NCBI GenBank assembly: GCA_964570565.1
Contig: CAZMYT010000004.1
Coordinates: 1-64,000, forward strand
Origin: W0P28-013 sp964570565
Lineage (GTDB): Bacteria > Bacteroidota > Bacteroidia > Bacteroidales > Paludibacteraceae
DNA length: 64,000 nucleotides
Reading direction: 5' to 3'
The stretch's first letter is position 1; every line of letters begins with the position of its first letter. A program made the translations under genes and the position numbers. Under the pieces are notes generated by a model, which searched no databases, was not told the DNA's origin, and saw nothing but the letters and a program-made list of their open reading frames with translations. Below are positions 1 through 9,293 of this stretch, one piece after another.

Positions 1-1714
1 AATCAAAATCGCCTTTCACATATTGAGAATAGGCAATATTGAAAATTTCATATTGGTTATCTGCATTCTTAGTTTGACCAATGGCAGAACTTATTCCGTA
101 CAAAAGATTACCTGCTGTTGAAACGTTTCCCCGTAATGTGTAAAAATTTGAGGCAACAGAATTACGCTTGTTAGAATAAGATACGCCTAATCCCATACGC
201 ATGATAAAGTGATCTTCATAACTATATCGTACCGATGAAGAAGGTTTTAAGTATTGTTCTTTGAATGCTGTTGTCATCCAAGGTAAATAGATATAATTGA
301 CATCAATTACATCCAAAGTAAAACGTGTGCCTCTATATCGCCAAGCGTACTTCATACCAGCATTTGCAATATTTCGTTTATATTCTGGACGCTGTTGAAA
401 GTTGTAACTCATCGAGAATTCAGTGGTTCCTCCCATTTTTCGTTTAAAATCATTTGAGGTGAACGGTACCAAGAATATTGGTAAAGTTATAGCCATGTTG
501 CCACCTAATTCTGCTGAATTTTTAATATCTCCAAGTTTCCCAATGGCTTCGTATGAACCATGCACACCCATTCTAAAAGCTTCAGCACCTTTAAAGATGT
601 TTTTATTCTGGTAACTAATTCCCATTCCCATTCCTAAATCTCCATTGGAGTTGGTTCCTTCTACATCAAGTGCTACGGAGTGTATTTTTGCTGGAGTGAC
701 TACAATATTACAGCCCATTTTACCATCAGGTTCTTCTCTGAAACTAATATCCACATATTTGATAGCTTGCAAAGAGTTTAACGATGAGTAGGTTCGTTCA
801 ACCAAACGTTCATTATAAATGCTATTAGGTTTTATGAGGGTTTTGAATATAAGCATCTTAGGTGAAAAATTCGATTTTTCATCCCGTATTACAACAAAAC
901 CTTCAGATCTTACGGTATCCAGTTTAGTGGTGGGTGCTAATAAACTTGCGACATCGTAAATAGTAACAGTTCCTATTTTTGTTTTTGTAAATAATCTACT
1001 TAATAAAGAATCATTGGCTAAGTACGAGGGTTGCATTCCCAATAAAATGTCAACTTGATTTGAATTTAAGGCACTATCTACGGTAAAGCTAAGTGCCTCT
1101 TTTTGAAAATAGAAATAGCCTCTCCTTCGTAAAAGTTTAGCTACATTTTCGCGTTCTTCCGCTAATAAGTCGACGTCAAATAAACCTCCAGGAGTCGGCG
1201 TGTTAAGGATATTGCGCTGTTTGATTATCGACATAATAGTGTCGTCGGGGATTTCTATCTTATATGAATGAATCGTATAAGGCTCGTTTCCATTAACAAT
1301 GTAGGTTATTTTTACTTGGCGGTTTTTCTCTTTTTCTACCACATTCACTTTGGCATGTAAATAACCTTTATTGCCTAGTTGTTTCTCCAATTGTTGTTGA
1401 GAACTACGGGTTAGAGTGGTATCATATATAACAGGTGGTTCACCAATTTGGCGTAACCAACGATTGACCCATTTGCTGGTATCTTCTCCAGAACAGCTAT
1501 AAAGCGCGAGTTCTATACGTGCTACACTTAGAAAATAGTTGTTAGGCTCTTGTTGTAAGAATGGTTCTAAAATATCAGATGGAACTTCTGGTACATTCGA
1601 TTTAATCGTATTACGGCTCAGTAATCGTTCGTTTTCAGGCACATACTTAGTTAAGCTACAACCGCTGAGTATAATGGTAGCGCAAGCAAATAGTATAAAT
1701 CGATGAATTTGCAT
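1..1714 (-). CDS. tamL: TamL-like Omp85-family outer-membrane lipoprotein (3' end cut by window edge)
   Basis: About 571 codons are visible and the frame is still open at base 1, so the barrel C-terminus is missing. The protein starts MQIHRFILFACATIILSGC, a lipoprotein signal with lipobox LSGC and Cys19. POTRA-like repeats follow in the middle, then glycine and aromatic-rich strands typical of an Omp85 (BamA/TamA) beta-barrel. In Bacteroidota the TamA homologue is usually a lipoprotein called TamL, which acts with TamB in outer-membrane assembly. It is divergent from the rRNA methyltransferase gene at 1838, an arrangement I recall from relatives. A BamA paralogue cannot be excluded, but the lipobox favours TamL. 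Confidence 0.82.
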   Translation of the reverse strand, partial: MQIHRFILFACATIILSGCSLTKYVPENERLLSRNTIKSNVPEVPSDILEPFLQQEPNNYFLSVARIELALYSCSGEDTSKWVNRWLRQIGEPPVIYDTTLTRSSQQQLEKQLGNKGYLHAKVNVVEKEKNRQVKITYIVNGNEPYTIHSYKIEIPDDTIMSIIKQRNILNTPTPGGLFDVDLLAEERENVAKLLRRRGYFYFQKEALSFTVDSALNSNQVDILLGMQPSYLANDSLLSRLFTKTKIGTVTIYDVASLLAPTTKLDTVRSEGFVVIRDEKSNFSPKMLIFKTLIKPNSIYNERLVERTYSSLNSLQAIKYVDISFREEPDGKMGCNIVVTPAKIHSVALDVEGTNSNGDLGMGMGISYQNKNIFKGAEAFRMGVHGSYEAIGKLGDIKNSAELGGNMAITLPIFLVPFTSNDFKRKMGGTTEFSMSYNFQQRPEYKRNIANAGMKYAWRYRGTRFTLDVIDVNYIYLPWMTTAFKEQYLKPSSSVRYSYEDHFIMRMGLGVSYSNKRNSVASNFYTLRGNVSTAGNLLYGISSAIGQTKNADNQYEIFNIAYSQYVKGDFD

Positions 1715-1757
1715 GTGTGTGTTAGAACCCTGAAAAATTAATAAAAAAAACTTGCCG

Positions 1758-1765
1758 CAAATATA
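1758..1765 (-). promoter_or_regulatory. -7 promoter element for the tamL-like gene
   Basis: The minus strand reads TATATTTG, matching the Bacteroidota -7 consensus TAnnTTTG, 43 bases before the start codon at 1714. No clear -33 element is seen. Confidence 0.5.
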
Positions 1766-1786
1766 GCTAAAATTCAGTGAATTATT

Positions 1787-1794
1787 TACTTTTG
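1787..1794 (+). promoter_or_regulatory. -7 promoter element for the rRNA methyltransferase gene
   Basis: TACTTTTG matches TAnnTTTG, 43 bases before the ATG at 1838. It lies back to back with the minus-strand element at 1758-1765, giving a compact divergent promoter region. Confidence 0.55.
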
Positions 1795-1837
1795 TATTCT
1801 TAAAATAGTGTTAATCTGGTAAATTTTATAAAACAGA

Positions 1838-2596
1838 ATGTTATCCAAAAATCAAATAAAAAACATTCGGGCATTGAGTTTGAAAAAAGAGCGAGACGAG
1901 CAAGGCCTTTTTGTTGCAGAAGGAGAGAAACTAGTATCCGATCTTTTACCTTTTTTCACGTGTCGTTCATTACTTGTTACGCGCGATTGGGTTGGTACTA
2001 ATTCTTGTTATAAATCTGTTGATTATGAAGTAATTGGTGACTTAGAAGATATGAAAAAGGTTTCTTCGTTAACGACACCGACTCCCGTGTTGGCTGTATT
2101 TGAAAAACCAAAGGTAGAACTTGATGTTTCGAAATTGCAGAAGGAGTTGATTTTAATTCTTGATGAAATCCAAAATCCAGGAAACTTAGGTACCATTGTA
2201 CGCATCGCTGATTGGTTTGGTATAAAGCACATTATTTGTTCCTTGAATACTGCGGATGTTTATAATTCAAAAACAGTACAAGCAACAATGGGTGCTTTGG
2301 CTCGTGTCAATGTTCATTATGTGGATTTGATCAAGTTTTTAGAGGCGTATAGTAAATTAGATTTACCTGTTTATGGAACTTTTTTAAATGGAGATAATTT
2401 GTATACAACTTCAGTGAGTAGAGTTGGAGCGATTGTTTTAGGTAATGAAGGCAGTGGAATTTCTAACGAAGTAGGCAAGTTTGTTTCGTCTCGTATTGTA
2501 ATCCCGAACTATCCTAGTAATTCAAAAACATCGGAATCGCTTAATGTAGCAGTAGCAGCAGCAATTGTTTGTGCTGAATTTAGACGTCTAGGGTAA
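1838..2596 (+). CDS. SpoU/TrmH-family RNA 2'-O-methyltransferase
   Basis: This 252-residue protein uses S-adenosylmethionine to methylate a ribose 2'-OH, most likely in 23S rRNA. The N-terminal part (about 1-95) is the small substrate-binding domain, with the recognisable FVAEGEKLV segment. The SPOUT knot motifs are all present: NPGNLGTIVR (113-122), LGNEGSGIS (201-209) and SESLNVAVAAA (about 232-242). The length is normal for the RlmB/TrmH group. Which rRNA or tRNA position it modifies cannot be told from sequence. It has its own TAnnTTTG promoter and is followed by a strong bidirectional terminator. Confidence 0.9.
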   Translation: MLSKNQIKNIRALSLKKERDEQGLFVAEGEKLVSDLLPFFTCRSLLVTRDWVGTNSCYKSVDYEVIGDLEDMKKVSSLTTPTPVLAVFEKPKVELDVSKLQKELILILDEIQNPGNLGTIVRIADWFGIKHIICSLNTADVYNSKTVQATMGALARVNVHYVDLIKFLEAYSKLDLPVYGTFLNGDNLYTTSVSRVGAIVLGNEGSGISNEVGKFVSSRIVIPNYPSNSKTSESLNVAVAAAIVCAEFRRLG

Positions 2597-2611
2597 CGAA
2601 TCTCCATTACC

Positions 2612-2662
2612 AAACGACATAAAAAAACCACCGTAATTTACGGTGGTTTTTTTATGTCGTTT
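2612..2662. terminator. Bidirectional terminator, 25-bp perfect inverted repeat
   Basis: Two perfect 25-base arms (2612-2636 and 2638-2662) surround a single base. The stem contains ACCACCGTAA with its complement, flanked by A and T runs on both sides. It separates the converging methyltransferase (ends 2596) and OmpA-family (ends 2669) genes and can serve both. Confidence 0.85.
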
Positions 2663-2668
2663 AATGAC

Positions 2669-4324
2669 TTATTCTGAGAATAAAATTAAATCACAACGTC
2701 TATTAGGCATGAAATCATCAACTGGTCCAGGAGTTTTACCTTTACCATACGTGTTGATACGATTTGCTGATACGCCATAACGACGAACGAGCTCTCGTTT
2801 TGTATCTTCAGCACGTCTCATACTTAACTTATTATTAAGCTCATCGCCTCCAACATTATCGCAATAACCTACGATATCCAATTTCATATTTGGATCAGCA
2901 TACATTTTACGAGCGATTTTGGCCAATACCATGTGTGACTCAATGGTAATTTTTGATGAACCTAAGTCAAAATAGATAGATGGTGTTTCTTCTACATATT
3001 GTCCGTAGCCTAAAATACGTTCTACAGCATCTTTGTCCAATGGTTCTCCATAATAGTTTACAAATGAACCAGAAGGCGTATTTGGGTGTCTATCACGTAT
3101 ATCTGGTACACCATCTAAGTCTGAATCAGGAAGATTTTCTTCTATTGCTCTTTCTTTGTCTTCTTCAATACTACTTGCATTTCCAGCCAATGCCGAAATT
3201 TGGGTAACAATTTCAGATATTTTTTGAGAATTTTCAACTGTAGCATCACAACATTGTGCTGGTTCGTAATCAGCAGGTGACATATTACGTACGTGTTGGA
3301 TGGTTTTGTCTTTACCGTTAATTTTCCATCTTAATCCTAAGCCACTGTAAATGGTATTATCATCGTCATTTCCTTTCTCAGAAGCATCCATATTATCTTT
3401 TTTATGCATTCTGTATTGGGTATTCCATACAATAGCTAACCATTTCAGAGGATTATATTCTAACGAAATACCTAATGGGAATGTTACTGCACGTCCCTTT
3501 GAAATCGAAGGATCAACAGGTGTTCCCCAATTATCTACACGATTAATAATAGTTGTCGTGCCAGGGTCGTAAGCTGATACATCGTAGAATGCTACACCCA
3601 TCCCTAAGTTGACATATACATTCCAAGTTTGAGGACGGTAACGATAAAACATATTTAAAAAATTCAACGAAACGCCCAAGCTAGCTTCATGTGCTAAACC
3701 GTCAAAATCCATAGGGATTTGTTTGTTTTCTTGAAAACCGCTTGGAGCTTTATTTGCTTTATAATAATAAGTAGTACTACCTCTATAAGGATTATAAACG
3801 TATTCGGCAAACAATCCAAAACCGGGGGTAAAAGTGTACTCTACATCAAAGCCAAAGGCAATATCGGCTCCACTTCTTGGCCATAAAGTGTTGTAATCTT
3901 GAGTTTGATCACCATCGATAAAACTTACTCCACCATGACCAGCAATAGACCAATGGTTAACTTTTGGATAAACACGTGCCTCGTCTTTTTCTGAATTACC
4001 ATCTCTTACGTGTATATCTTTTTTAGGTGTAATGGTCATATCCTTACTCGTTGTAGTTGATACTAAAACCGTGGTATCTAGCGGATTTTGATTATTCACC
4101 AATGTATCGAGCTTAATCACGCTTTTTTCTACAACTACTGTATCTTGTAGAAGAGGAGTGGTACTGGCTGTTGCTGGTGTTTCATTTATTATTACAACCG
4201 CTTCGTTAGAGGTTGTAGTCATGCTTTCTCCTGTTGTGGTTGGAGCAACTTGAGGACTCTCTTGTCCAATAGCAAAGCTACATAAAACAAGTGATGTGTA
4301 AAGGAGTAAACTTCTTTTTTTCAT
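2669..4324 (-). CDS. OmpA-family outer-membrane protein with N-terminal beta-barrel
   Basis: The 551-residue protein has a Sec signal ending near FAIGQ (about 21), then a low-complexity Thr/Val/Ser linker to about 115 and a beta-barrel-like region (about 120-345). A short TSP3-like calcium loop, DSDLDGVPDIRD, is at about 405-416. The C-terminal OmpA peptidoglycan-binding domain includes YFDLGSSKI, VGYCDNVGG and NKLSMRRAEDTKREL. It probably tethers the outer membrane to peptidoglycan. It lies directly downstream of porN, separated by a hairpin, so it may be co-transcribed with the T9SS genes. OmpA-domain proteins do anchor T9SS parts to the wall in relatives (PorE, a lipoprotein), but this one has no lipobox, so I do not call it PorE. 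Confidence 0.85.
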   Translation of the reverse strand: MKKRSLLLYTSLVLCSFAIGQESPQVAPTTTGESMTTTSNEAVVIINETPATASTTPLLQDTVVVEKSVIKLDTLVNNQNPLDTTVLVSTTTSKDMTITPKKDIHVRDGNSEKDEARVYPKVNHWSIAGHGGVSFIDGDQTQDYNTLWPRSGADIAFGFDVEYTFTPGFGLFAEYVYNPYRGSTTYYYKANKAPSGFQENKQIPMDFDGLAHEASLGVSLNFLNMFYRYRPQTWNVYVNLGMGVAFYDVSAYDPGTTTIINRVDNWGTPVDPSISKGRAVTFPLGISLEYNPLKWLAIVWNTQYRMHKKDNMDASEKGNDDDNTIYSGLGLRWKINGKDKTIQHVRNMSPADYEPAQCCDATVENSQKISEIVTQISALAGNASSIEEDKERAIEENLPDSDLDGVPDIRDRHPNTPSGSFVNYYGEPLDKDAVERILGYGQYVEETPSIYFDLGSSKITIESHMVLAKIARKMYADPNMKLDIVGYCDNVGGDELNNKLSMRRAEDTKRELVRRYGVSANRINTYGKGKTPGPVDDFMPNRRCDLILFSE

Positions 4325-4372
4325 AAAATGGGTTTTACTAATGTTTTTTAGGTGCTTTTATAAACCAAGAAA

Positions 4373-4415
4373 TTTTCCAGGTTAGTGGAATGAGGTATTC
4401 CACTAACTTGGAAAA
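4373..4415. repeat. 19-bp inverted repeat between porN and the OmpA gene
   Basis: The arms 4373-4391 and 4397-4415 are complementary except at one position, with a 5-base loop. On the minus strand the hairpin lies 28 bases after the porN stop and about 48 bases before the ompA-family start, followed by a short T-rich tract. It could be a leaky terminator or mRNA-processing hairpin that lowers expression of the distal gene. Confidence 0.6.
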
Positions 4416-4443
4416 AAAGAGACGTTTTATTAGTTGTTTTTTC

Positions 4444-5322
4444 TTAATAATGCCATAAATCTTGTTCGAAATTCAAGATCTCTTCTTCTACACGTTTTTG
4501 CTCGCGACGAATGATACTTGGATCTTCAATACCTTTATCCACATCACGACTCAATAAATCATAATCTTTGATTACATAGCTATCGAATTGTCGGCTAACC
4601 AAGAAGTCATCAAAATTAACCAGTGGGGCAGTGTTACGTCCACTAATTTTCATAAATTCTTCTTGAAGATAAGGGCGCAAACGCTCAAAAGGAATCCAGA
4701 ACCATACACCTGTACGAATGTCTGATCGACTATTGTATTTTTCATCGTAAAGTGGTGCAATAGCTAAAATTTTACTATGGAAAGTGGATGTACGTTTATT
4801 GAAATACCATACTTCTTGAATATAATACTTAACTACACCTGGAGTTAAATAATTTATCATATCATAAGGTGTTTCATAAATATTTAAACCATTTGCTTGA
4901 ATAAATTCATCAACATTAAAATAATTTTCTTTGTTGAATTTAGGTATAAATGTTTGTTCTGGGTTGCTTGGCGATTTAAAAGCTTGTAATTGCTTGGTAA
5001 TCACTTTTTGGAACATGATGGCAAACAAGTTTTTTTGACCAAGACTATCCAAATCTTCGTAAGGATAGTATAACGGATTGTTTTGACGTTCACGTAAATC
5101 CACGACTCTAAGTACTGCTTTACGCCAAACTACATCATCAACTAGTGGGTTGACGCGAATAATTTTGGCGGCAATATCTTGAGGTGATGTTGTTACACGC
5201 GTAAAACTTCCGTCTCCATCGAACAAAAATTGTGTACTATCTGCTTCCAAATCTTGTGCGCACACTGTGATTGGAGCAATTGTAGCTACGGCTACTAGCA
5301 CATAAAAAATACCTTTTTTCAT
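4444..5322 (-). CDS. porN: T9SS ring protein PorN/GldN
   Basis: The 292-residue protein has a signal peptide cleaved near VCAQ (22) and the conserved GldN/PorN body, including the KIIRVNPLVDDVVWRK stretch after the N-terminus. The C-terminal half has NYLTPGVVKYYIQEVWYFNK and WFWIPFERLRPYL. PorN binds the lipoprotein PorK, and together they form the large periplasmic ring of the type IX secretion system under the outer membrane. The gene begins 14 bases after the porM stop, and its place as last gene of porPKLMN matches the order in Porphyromonas. Length is usual for the family. Confidence 0.93.
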   Translation of the reverse strand: MKKGIFYVLVAVATIAPITVCAQDLEADSTQFLFDGDGSFTRVTTSPQDIAAKIIRVNPLVDDVVWRKAVLRVVDLRERQNNPLYYPYEDLDSLGQKNLFAIMFQKVITKQLQAFKSPSNPEQTFIPKFNKENYFNVDEFIQANGLNIYETPYDMINYLTPGVVKYYIQEVWYFNKRTSTFHSKILAIAPLYDEKYNSRSDIRTGVWFWIPFERLRPYLQEEFMKISGRNTAPLVNFDDFLVSRQFDSYVIKDYDLLSRDVDKGIEDPSIIRREQKRVEEEILNFEQDLWHY

Positions 5323-5336
5323 CGTTTTATTTCTGT

Positions 5337-6914
5337 TTATGGTAATACGATTGGTGCGTAAGACAAGGTGGTTGTTTTGGCACCAGTTACTTTAATTTTA
5401 TCAATCAAAATGGTTGAACCAGATTTTAATCCCATAAGTTGTTTACGTTGTGTATCAGTAAATTTACTACCGTTAGAAGTAGAAGCGTTAAAACCACCAC
5501 GACCATCGGAAATTAACAACGTGAATTCAGCAATGCGGAACGATGCTTTCAACAAACCATCAGCATATTCAGCAACCATGTCACCTTCTACCAATTGTTT
5601 ACGGGTTAATTTATGTTTTGACGTATTAGGGTTGTAAAGTACTGCATTACCATTATCATCTTTAATTGATAAGAATGCAGTTGGATCAGGTAATGCTCTT
5701 ACACGGAAACGCCCACTACCCATTGGGGTATTTCTTCCCTCAATTGTTGTTGATACATTAATAACTACATCGTCGTAACTTTTTGGGCTATATATAAATA
5801 AGCTTCCACTTTTTTGGAAAGAGCCATGACTTGGCGACACTTGTAGTTTTTCTGTTGCAACACCTGGTACTGAAATACTGATGCGGTTACTATATCCCAT
5901 GTAGACTACATTCATATCTTCATTGGCAATAGTAGCAGAAGGGGCACCTACAGTGTATTCATCTTTGAATGCATATTCGCGTGGAATTCCATCATTACCA
6001 CGTAAGATAATTTTACCTGAATATTGGAATACACCTAAAGAGTTACAAGTTACAGTGTATGTATTGCTGGATAAACGTGAACCTCCGATATAATATTCTG
6101 GTACTTTTGTTGAGTCCACAGCTGACAGTGCAATTTGAGCTTTGTAGGTTCCACCTTTCATTACGTGTTTACTCGTTGGAATCACAAAGGCTTGGATTTT
6201 ATTTACACGGAAGTCACCAGCATCGGTTTGCATTTTGAAGTAATTAATCAATTCCGCTTCTGTTGTTCGAATGTCATTTTCATATTTTGATAACATCGTA
6301 GTTACCGCAATAATCGGCATAGATTCGAACATGCTATTAATCCAGTCGACTTTTTCGCCGTGAGAATTAACAGCTGGAGCAGTGGAAAATTTCTTTTCGT
6401 AAATAGCTGTTTGAGCTGAATCATTTCCAAACATTTCTTCTACAAAATGGCGATAATCAGTCAATATTTTTTCAAATTCTTTTGCTCTAGCTTTTGTTCC
6501 ACTTAATTGAAAATATTGACCAGCAACGTCTGTTTGGTCTTTTGATTTTAGTTTATGGTTATTCACTGTGTCTAAACTAATTTCCACGCCATCAGCTAAT
6601 TGCATCATATCACGTTTGCAAGTCAAAAGGAAATTAACAACACTATCGCTTTTTGCCTTCACGACCTTAGATTTTTCCAACCATTCTCCAACTTTTTCTG
6701 GATTTTGGTCGTACAAATATTGAATATCACCATAAAGGCCATTGTTTTGTTGTAAACGTGTCTCAGTATTGGTTAACAAGCTATTGTCAACCATAGTGAA
6801 ACCGTTCAAAATATCTGCTGACACATTCAGTGCTAACATAGCGGTTAACACCAAATACATCATACCAATCATTTTTTGTCTCGGGGTTTCCGGACAGTTT
6901 GCAGCACCACTCAT
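5337..6914 (-). CDS. porM: T9SS/gliding motor protein PorM/GldM
   Basis: The 525-residue protein has a short cytoplasmic N-terminus (NCPETPRQKMIGMMYLVLTA) running into one transmembrane helix (about 14-35). Its long periplasmic part carries the GldM helical N-terminal domain and later beta-rich domains. GldM with GldL forms the inner-membrane, proton-driven motor that powers T9SS secretion and, in gliding species, motility. The acidic and polar residues seen around the helix suit a proton-channel partner. It lies 53 bases after porL and 14 bases before porN. Family assignment is firm from the N-terminal signature and gene order. Confidence 0.94.
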   Translation of the reverse strand: MSGAANCPETPRQKMIGMMYLVLTAMLALNVSADILNGFTMVDNSLLTNTETRLQQNNGLYGDIQYLYDQNPEKVGEWLEKSKVVKAKSDSVVNFLLTCKRDMMQLADGVEISLDTVNNHKLKSKDQTDVAGQYFQLSGTKARAKEFEKILTDYRHFVEEMFGNDSAQTAIYEKKFSTAPAVNSHGEKVDWINSMFESMPIIAVTTMLSKYENDIRTTEAELINYFKMQTDAGDFRVNKIQAFVIPTSKHVMKGGTYKAQIALSAVDSTKVPEYYIGGSRLSSNTYTVTCNSLGVFQYSGKIILRGNDGIPREYAFKDEYTVGAPSATIANEDMNVVYMGYSNRISISVPGVATEKLQVSPSHGSFQKSGSLFIYSPKSYDDVVINVSTTIEGRNTPMGSGRFRVRALPDPTAFLSIKDDNGNAVLYNPNTSKHKLTRKQLVEGDMVAEYADGLLKASFRIAEFTLLISDGRGGFNASTSNGSKFTDTQRKQLMGLKSGSTILIDKIKVTGAKTTTLSYAPIVLP

Positions 6915-6967
6915 CTAATTATCCTTTATTTAATAGTTAGTTACAAGTAAAGAGTTTAATGTCTAGA

Positions 6968-7831
6968 TTAACCGTTGATAGCATTCAACATGTTACCATA
7001 AATGGCATTTAAATCTACTACTTTTTGGGCTAATTTTCCTGTTTCGTCTTTATATTTTTCAATATCTACAGCGCTAACCGCCATTGCTTTTTGAACTTTA
7101 TCTACATCAGCAGCCACCGCACTAATTTTAAGCGTTTGTTGCTCCACAGCTTCAGTTTGGCTTTGAATGTTTTTCAATTGAATTTCATAAACTGAATTGA
7201 TAGCGCCTAGATTTTTATTGATGCTTTCAGCTTTTTCTACGTAAACTTTTGTGTTAGCTTGGACGGTGGTCATATTTTCAGTAATCCCGCTATAAGAAGC
7301 TAACAATGCATTTGACGCTGCGTCCAAATTCTGTTGTTTGGTTGCGAATTGAGAGGCTGCATTAGATGCGGTTTCTAAATTTTTTGCAAAAGAATCTGTT
7401 AATCCTGCAACTTTTGAAATGCCTGCTATTTGGTTAGCAGCTTCGCTGATATTTTTTAATCCTTCAGACATAGCTTTTACATCCGCATCTTTCAAAGGAG
7501 TGACACTAGCCATACCTGCTGATGTTGCACCTCCTCCAACTCCACCACCTAAGTGGTTTACAAGTGGATCTTTGTCTTTGTCTGTTAACGCAGGGAAAAT
7601 ATGATCCCAATGCAAATCAGGATGTGGATCGTCCAATACACCAAGAGAGAATAGGATGGCCTCAGTGAACATACCAATCATCAACATAAAACTTGCGCCA
7701 GGCCAGTGTAAAATTTTAAATAAGGCACCAATAATTACAATCGATGCACCTAATGAATAAACACTTCCTACTACTTTTTTTCCTTGAGGGCTGAAGTACC
7801 ATTTCATAAACCCTGAACGCTCTTTTGCCAT
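6968..7831 (-). CDS. porL: T9SS/gliding motor protein PorL/GldL
   Basis: The 287-residue protein begins with the family signature (RSGFMKWYFSPQGKKVVGSV). Two transmembrane helices (about 20-37 and 42-62) follow, with the ILHWPGA segment between them, then a long cytoplasmic coiled-coil region. In the GldL/GldM motor, GldL carries the charged membrane residues used for proton flow. The FSLGVLDDPHPDLHWD stretch after helix 2 is typical. A glycine-rich linker (GGGVGGGATS) precedes the coiled coil. It lies 59 bases after porK in the same operon. Confidence 0.94.
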   Translation of the reverse strand: MAKERSGFMKWYFSPQGKKVVGSVYSLGASIVIIGALFKILHWPGASFMLMIGMFTEAILFSLGVLDDPHPDLHWDHIFPALTDKDKDPLVNHLGGGVGGGATSAGMASVTPLKDADVKAMSEGLKNISEAANQIAGISKVAGLTDSFAKNLETASNAASQFATKQQNLDAASNALLASYSGITENMTTVQANTKVYVEKAESINKNLGAINSVYEIQLKNIQSQTEAVEQQTLKISAVAADVDKVQKAMAVSAVDIEKYKDETGKLAQKVVDLNAIYGNMLNAING

Positions 7832-7890
7832 AAAAATAATGTTTAAAAGTTTTTTGTTAATTATCTGATTTTAGATTTAAGTCTGTTTTT

Positions 7891-9282
7891 TTATTCGCCA
7901 ATATAACTTCTTACACAACGGAAGCCAATGGTAGAACTACGTTTTGTTTGATATTCGAAATCACTAATACCACATTGTAAATAAGCACCTACATCTTTCC
8001 ATGAACCACCGCGAATAACTTTACGTTTAAGGATTTTAGGATCGTTCATTTTTGATTTGTAATCATAACTTGGATTCATATCATGCGTGAATGTTGGCGC
8101 TGTTTGGTCGTAAGTTGTTGCAGTCCATTCAGATACGTTACCAGCCATGTCAAATAAGCCATAATCGTTAGGATCGAATGATGCCACTTGAGAAGGTATT
8201 AAGTAGCCATCTTCTGTGTAGTTACCACGCATGGGTTTAAAGTTTGCCATGAAGCAACCTTTGTTGTCGCGAATATAAGGACCTCCCCAAGGATATTGAG
8301 CCGAATTACGACCTCCACGAGCAGCGTATTCCCATTCAGCCTCTGTTGGAAGACGGTAATCTTGTGTTTTTGGTAATCCCGGAACAGATTCGTAATAAGC
8401 TGTTCTCCAATGGCAGAATGCTTGTGCTTGATCCCATGAGACACCAACTACAGGATATTTTCCGTTACTTGGGTGAGAGAAGTAATTCTGCATAGCAGGT
8501 TCGTTGAAACTGTATGTAAATTCACGCATCCAGCACATGGTGTCAGGATAAATGTTGATAATCTTGCGTGAAATTAGGTCACTACGATGGCGAAGTGGTT
8601 TTATAATCACCGTATCAACTATAGCGCCATTTCTCATAAATGCACTATCAATACGTACTTTTGCATTAGGTCCGTAACTAGCAGTGTAAGGATTGAATTC
8701 GTTGCCAGGAAGGGCTGCTTGGTCGTAATTCACCCATTGGTAAGAATAATTCATAATGTGTGAATTAATCTGCTTTCCCTTTGTTTTTTCCAGGCCAGAG
8801 AAAAACATTTTGTTGATGGCATTGTATTTTGCCTCTGTCAGTTCATCGCCTTCTTTCCATTTGATACCCCATGGAATTTTTGCTTTCCAGTTCAATATAG
8901 TATCGAGTTCTTCTTCACCGTATACTTTTTCGGTTTTATAGTATTTTGCCGATTCTGTTTCATCATCCATTTGACGAAGGTAATCCAAAGTCAAAGAGTC
9001 ACGTACCCAGTGTACAAATTGACGATATTCACCATTGGTAATTTCGGTTTCATCCATCCAAAAAGCGTCAACAGAAACCGTTTTTTGTTTTTGTTGCATG
9101 GTCCAAGTGGCCGATTGGTCGTTTGGTCCCATGTTGAATGAACCACGTGGAATGAACACCATCCCGTAAGGAGTCGTTTCAGGTTTTGATTTGCCATACA
9201 CGCCAACTAGAAAACCTTTTGGTTTTGAACAGCTTGACATTACTATGGCTGCAGTAAAGATGAAGAACAACAGTTTTTTCAT
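7891..9282 (-). CDS. porK: T9SS ring lipoprotein PorK/GldK
   Basis: The 463-residue lipoprotein has a lipobox ending at Cys18 (VMSSC) and a formylglycine-generating-enzyme-like (SUMF1) fold. Recognisable segments are GMVFIPRGSFNMG at the start, RLPTEAEWEYAARGG and DMAGNVSEWTAT in the middle, and KRKVIRGGSWKDVGA and GFRCVRS near the end. In GldK/PorK this fold is structural: the protein forms the outer-membrane-attached ring with PorN. No catalytic role is implied. It starts 11 bases after the porP stop. Confidence 0.94.
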   Translation of the reverse strand: MKKLLFFIFTAAIVMSSCSKPKGFLVGVYGKSKPETTPYGMVFIPRGSFNMGPNDQSATWTMQQKQKTVSVDAFWMDETEITNGEYRQFVHWVRDSLTLDYLRQMDDETESAKYYKTEKVYGEEELDTILNWKAKIPWGIKWKEGDELTEAKYNAINKMFFSGLEKTKGKQINSHIMNYSYQWVNYDQAALPGNEFNPYTASYGPNAKVRIDSAFMRNGAIVDTVIIKPLRHRSDLISRKIINIYPDTMCWMREFTYSFNEPAMQNYFSHPSNGKYPVVGVSWDQAQAFCHWRTAYYESVPGLPKTQDYRLPTEAEWEYAARGGRNSAQYPWGGPYIRDNKGCFMANFKPMRGNYTEDGYLIPSQVASFDPNDYGLFDMAGNVSEWTATTYDQTAPTFTHDMNPSYDYKSKMNDPKILKRKVIRGGSWKDVGAYLQCGISDFEYQTKRSSTIGFRCVRSYIGE

Positions 9283-9293
9283 ATATCTCTCAA

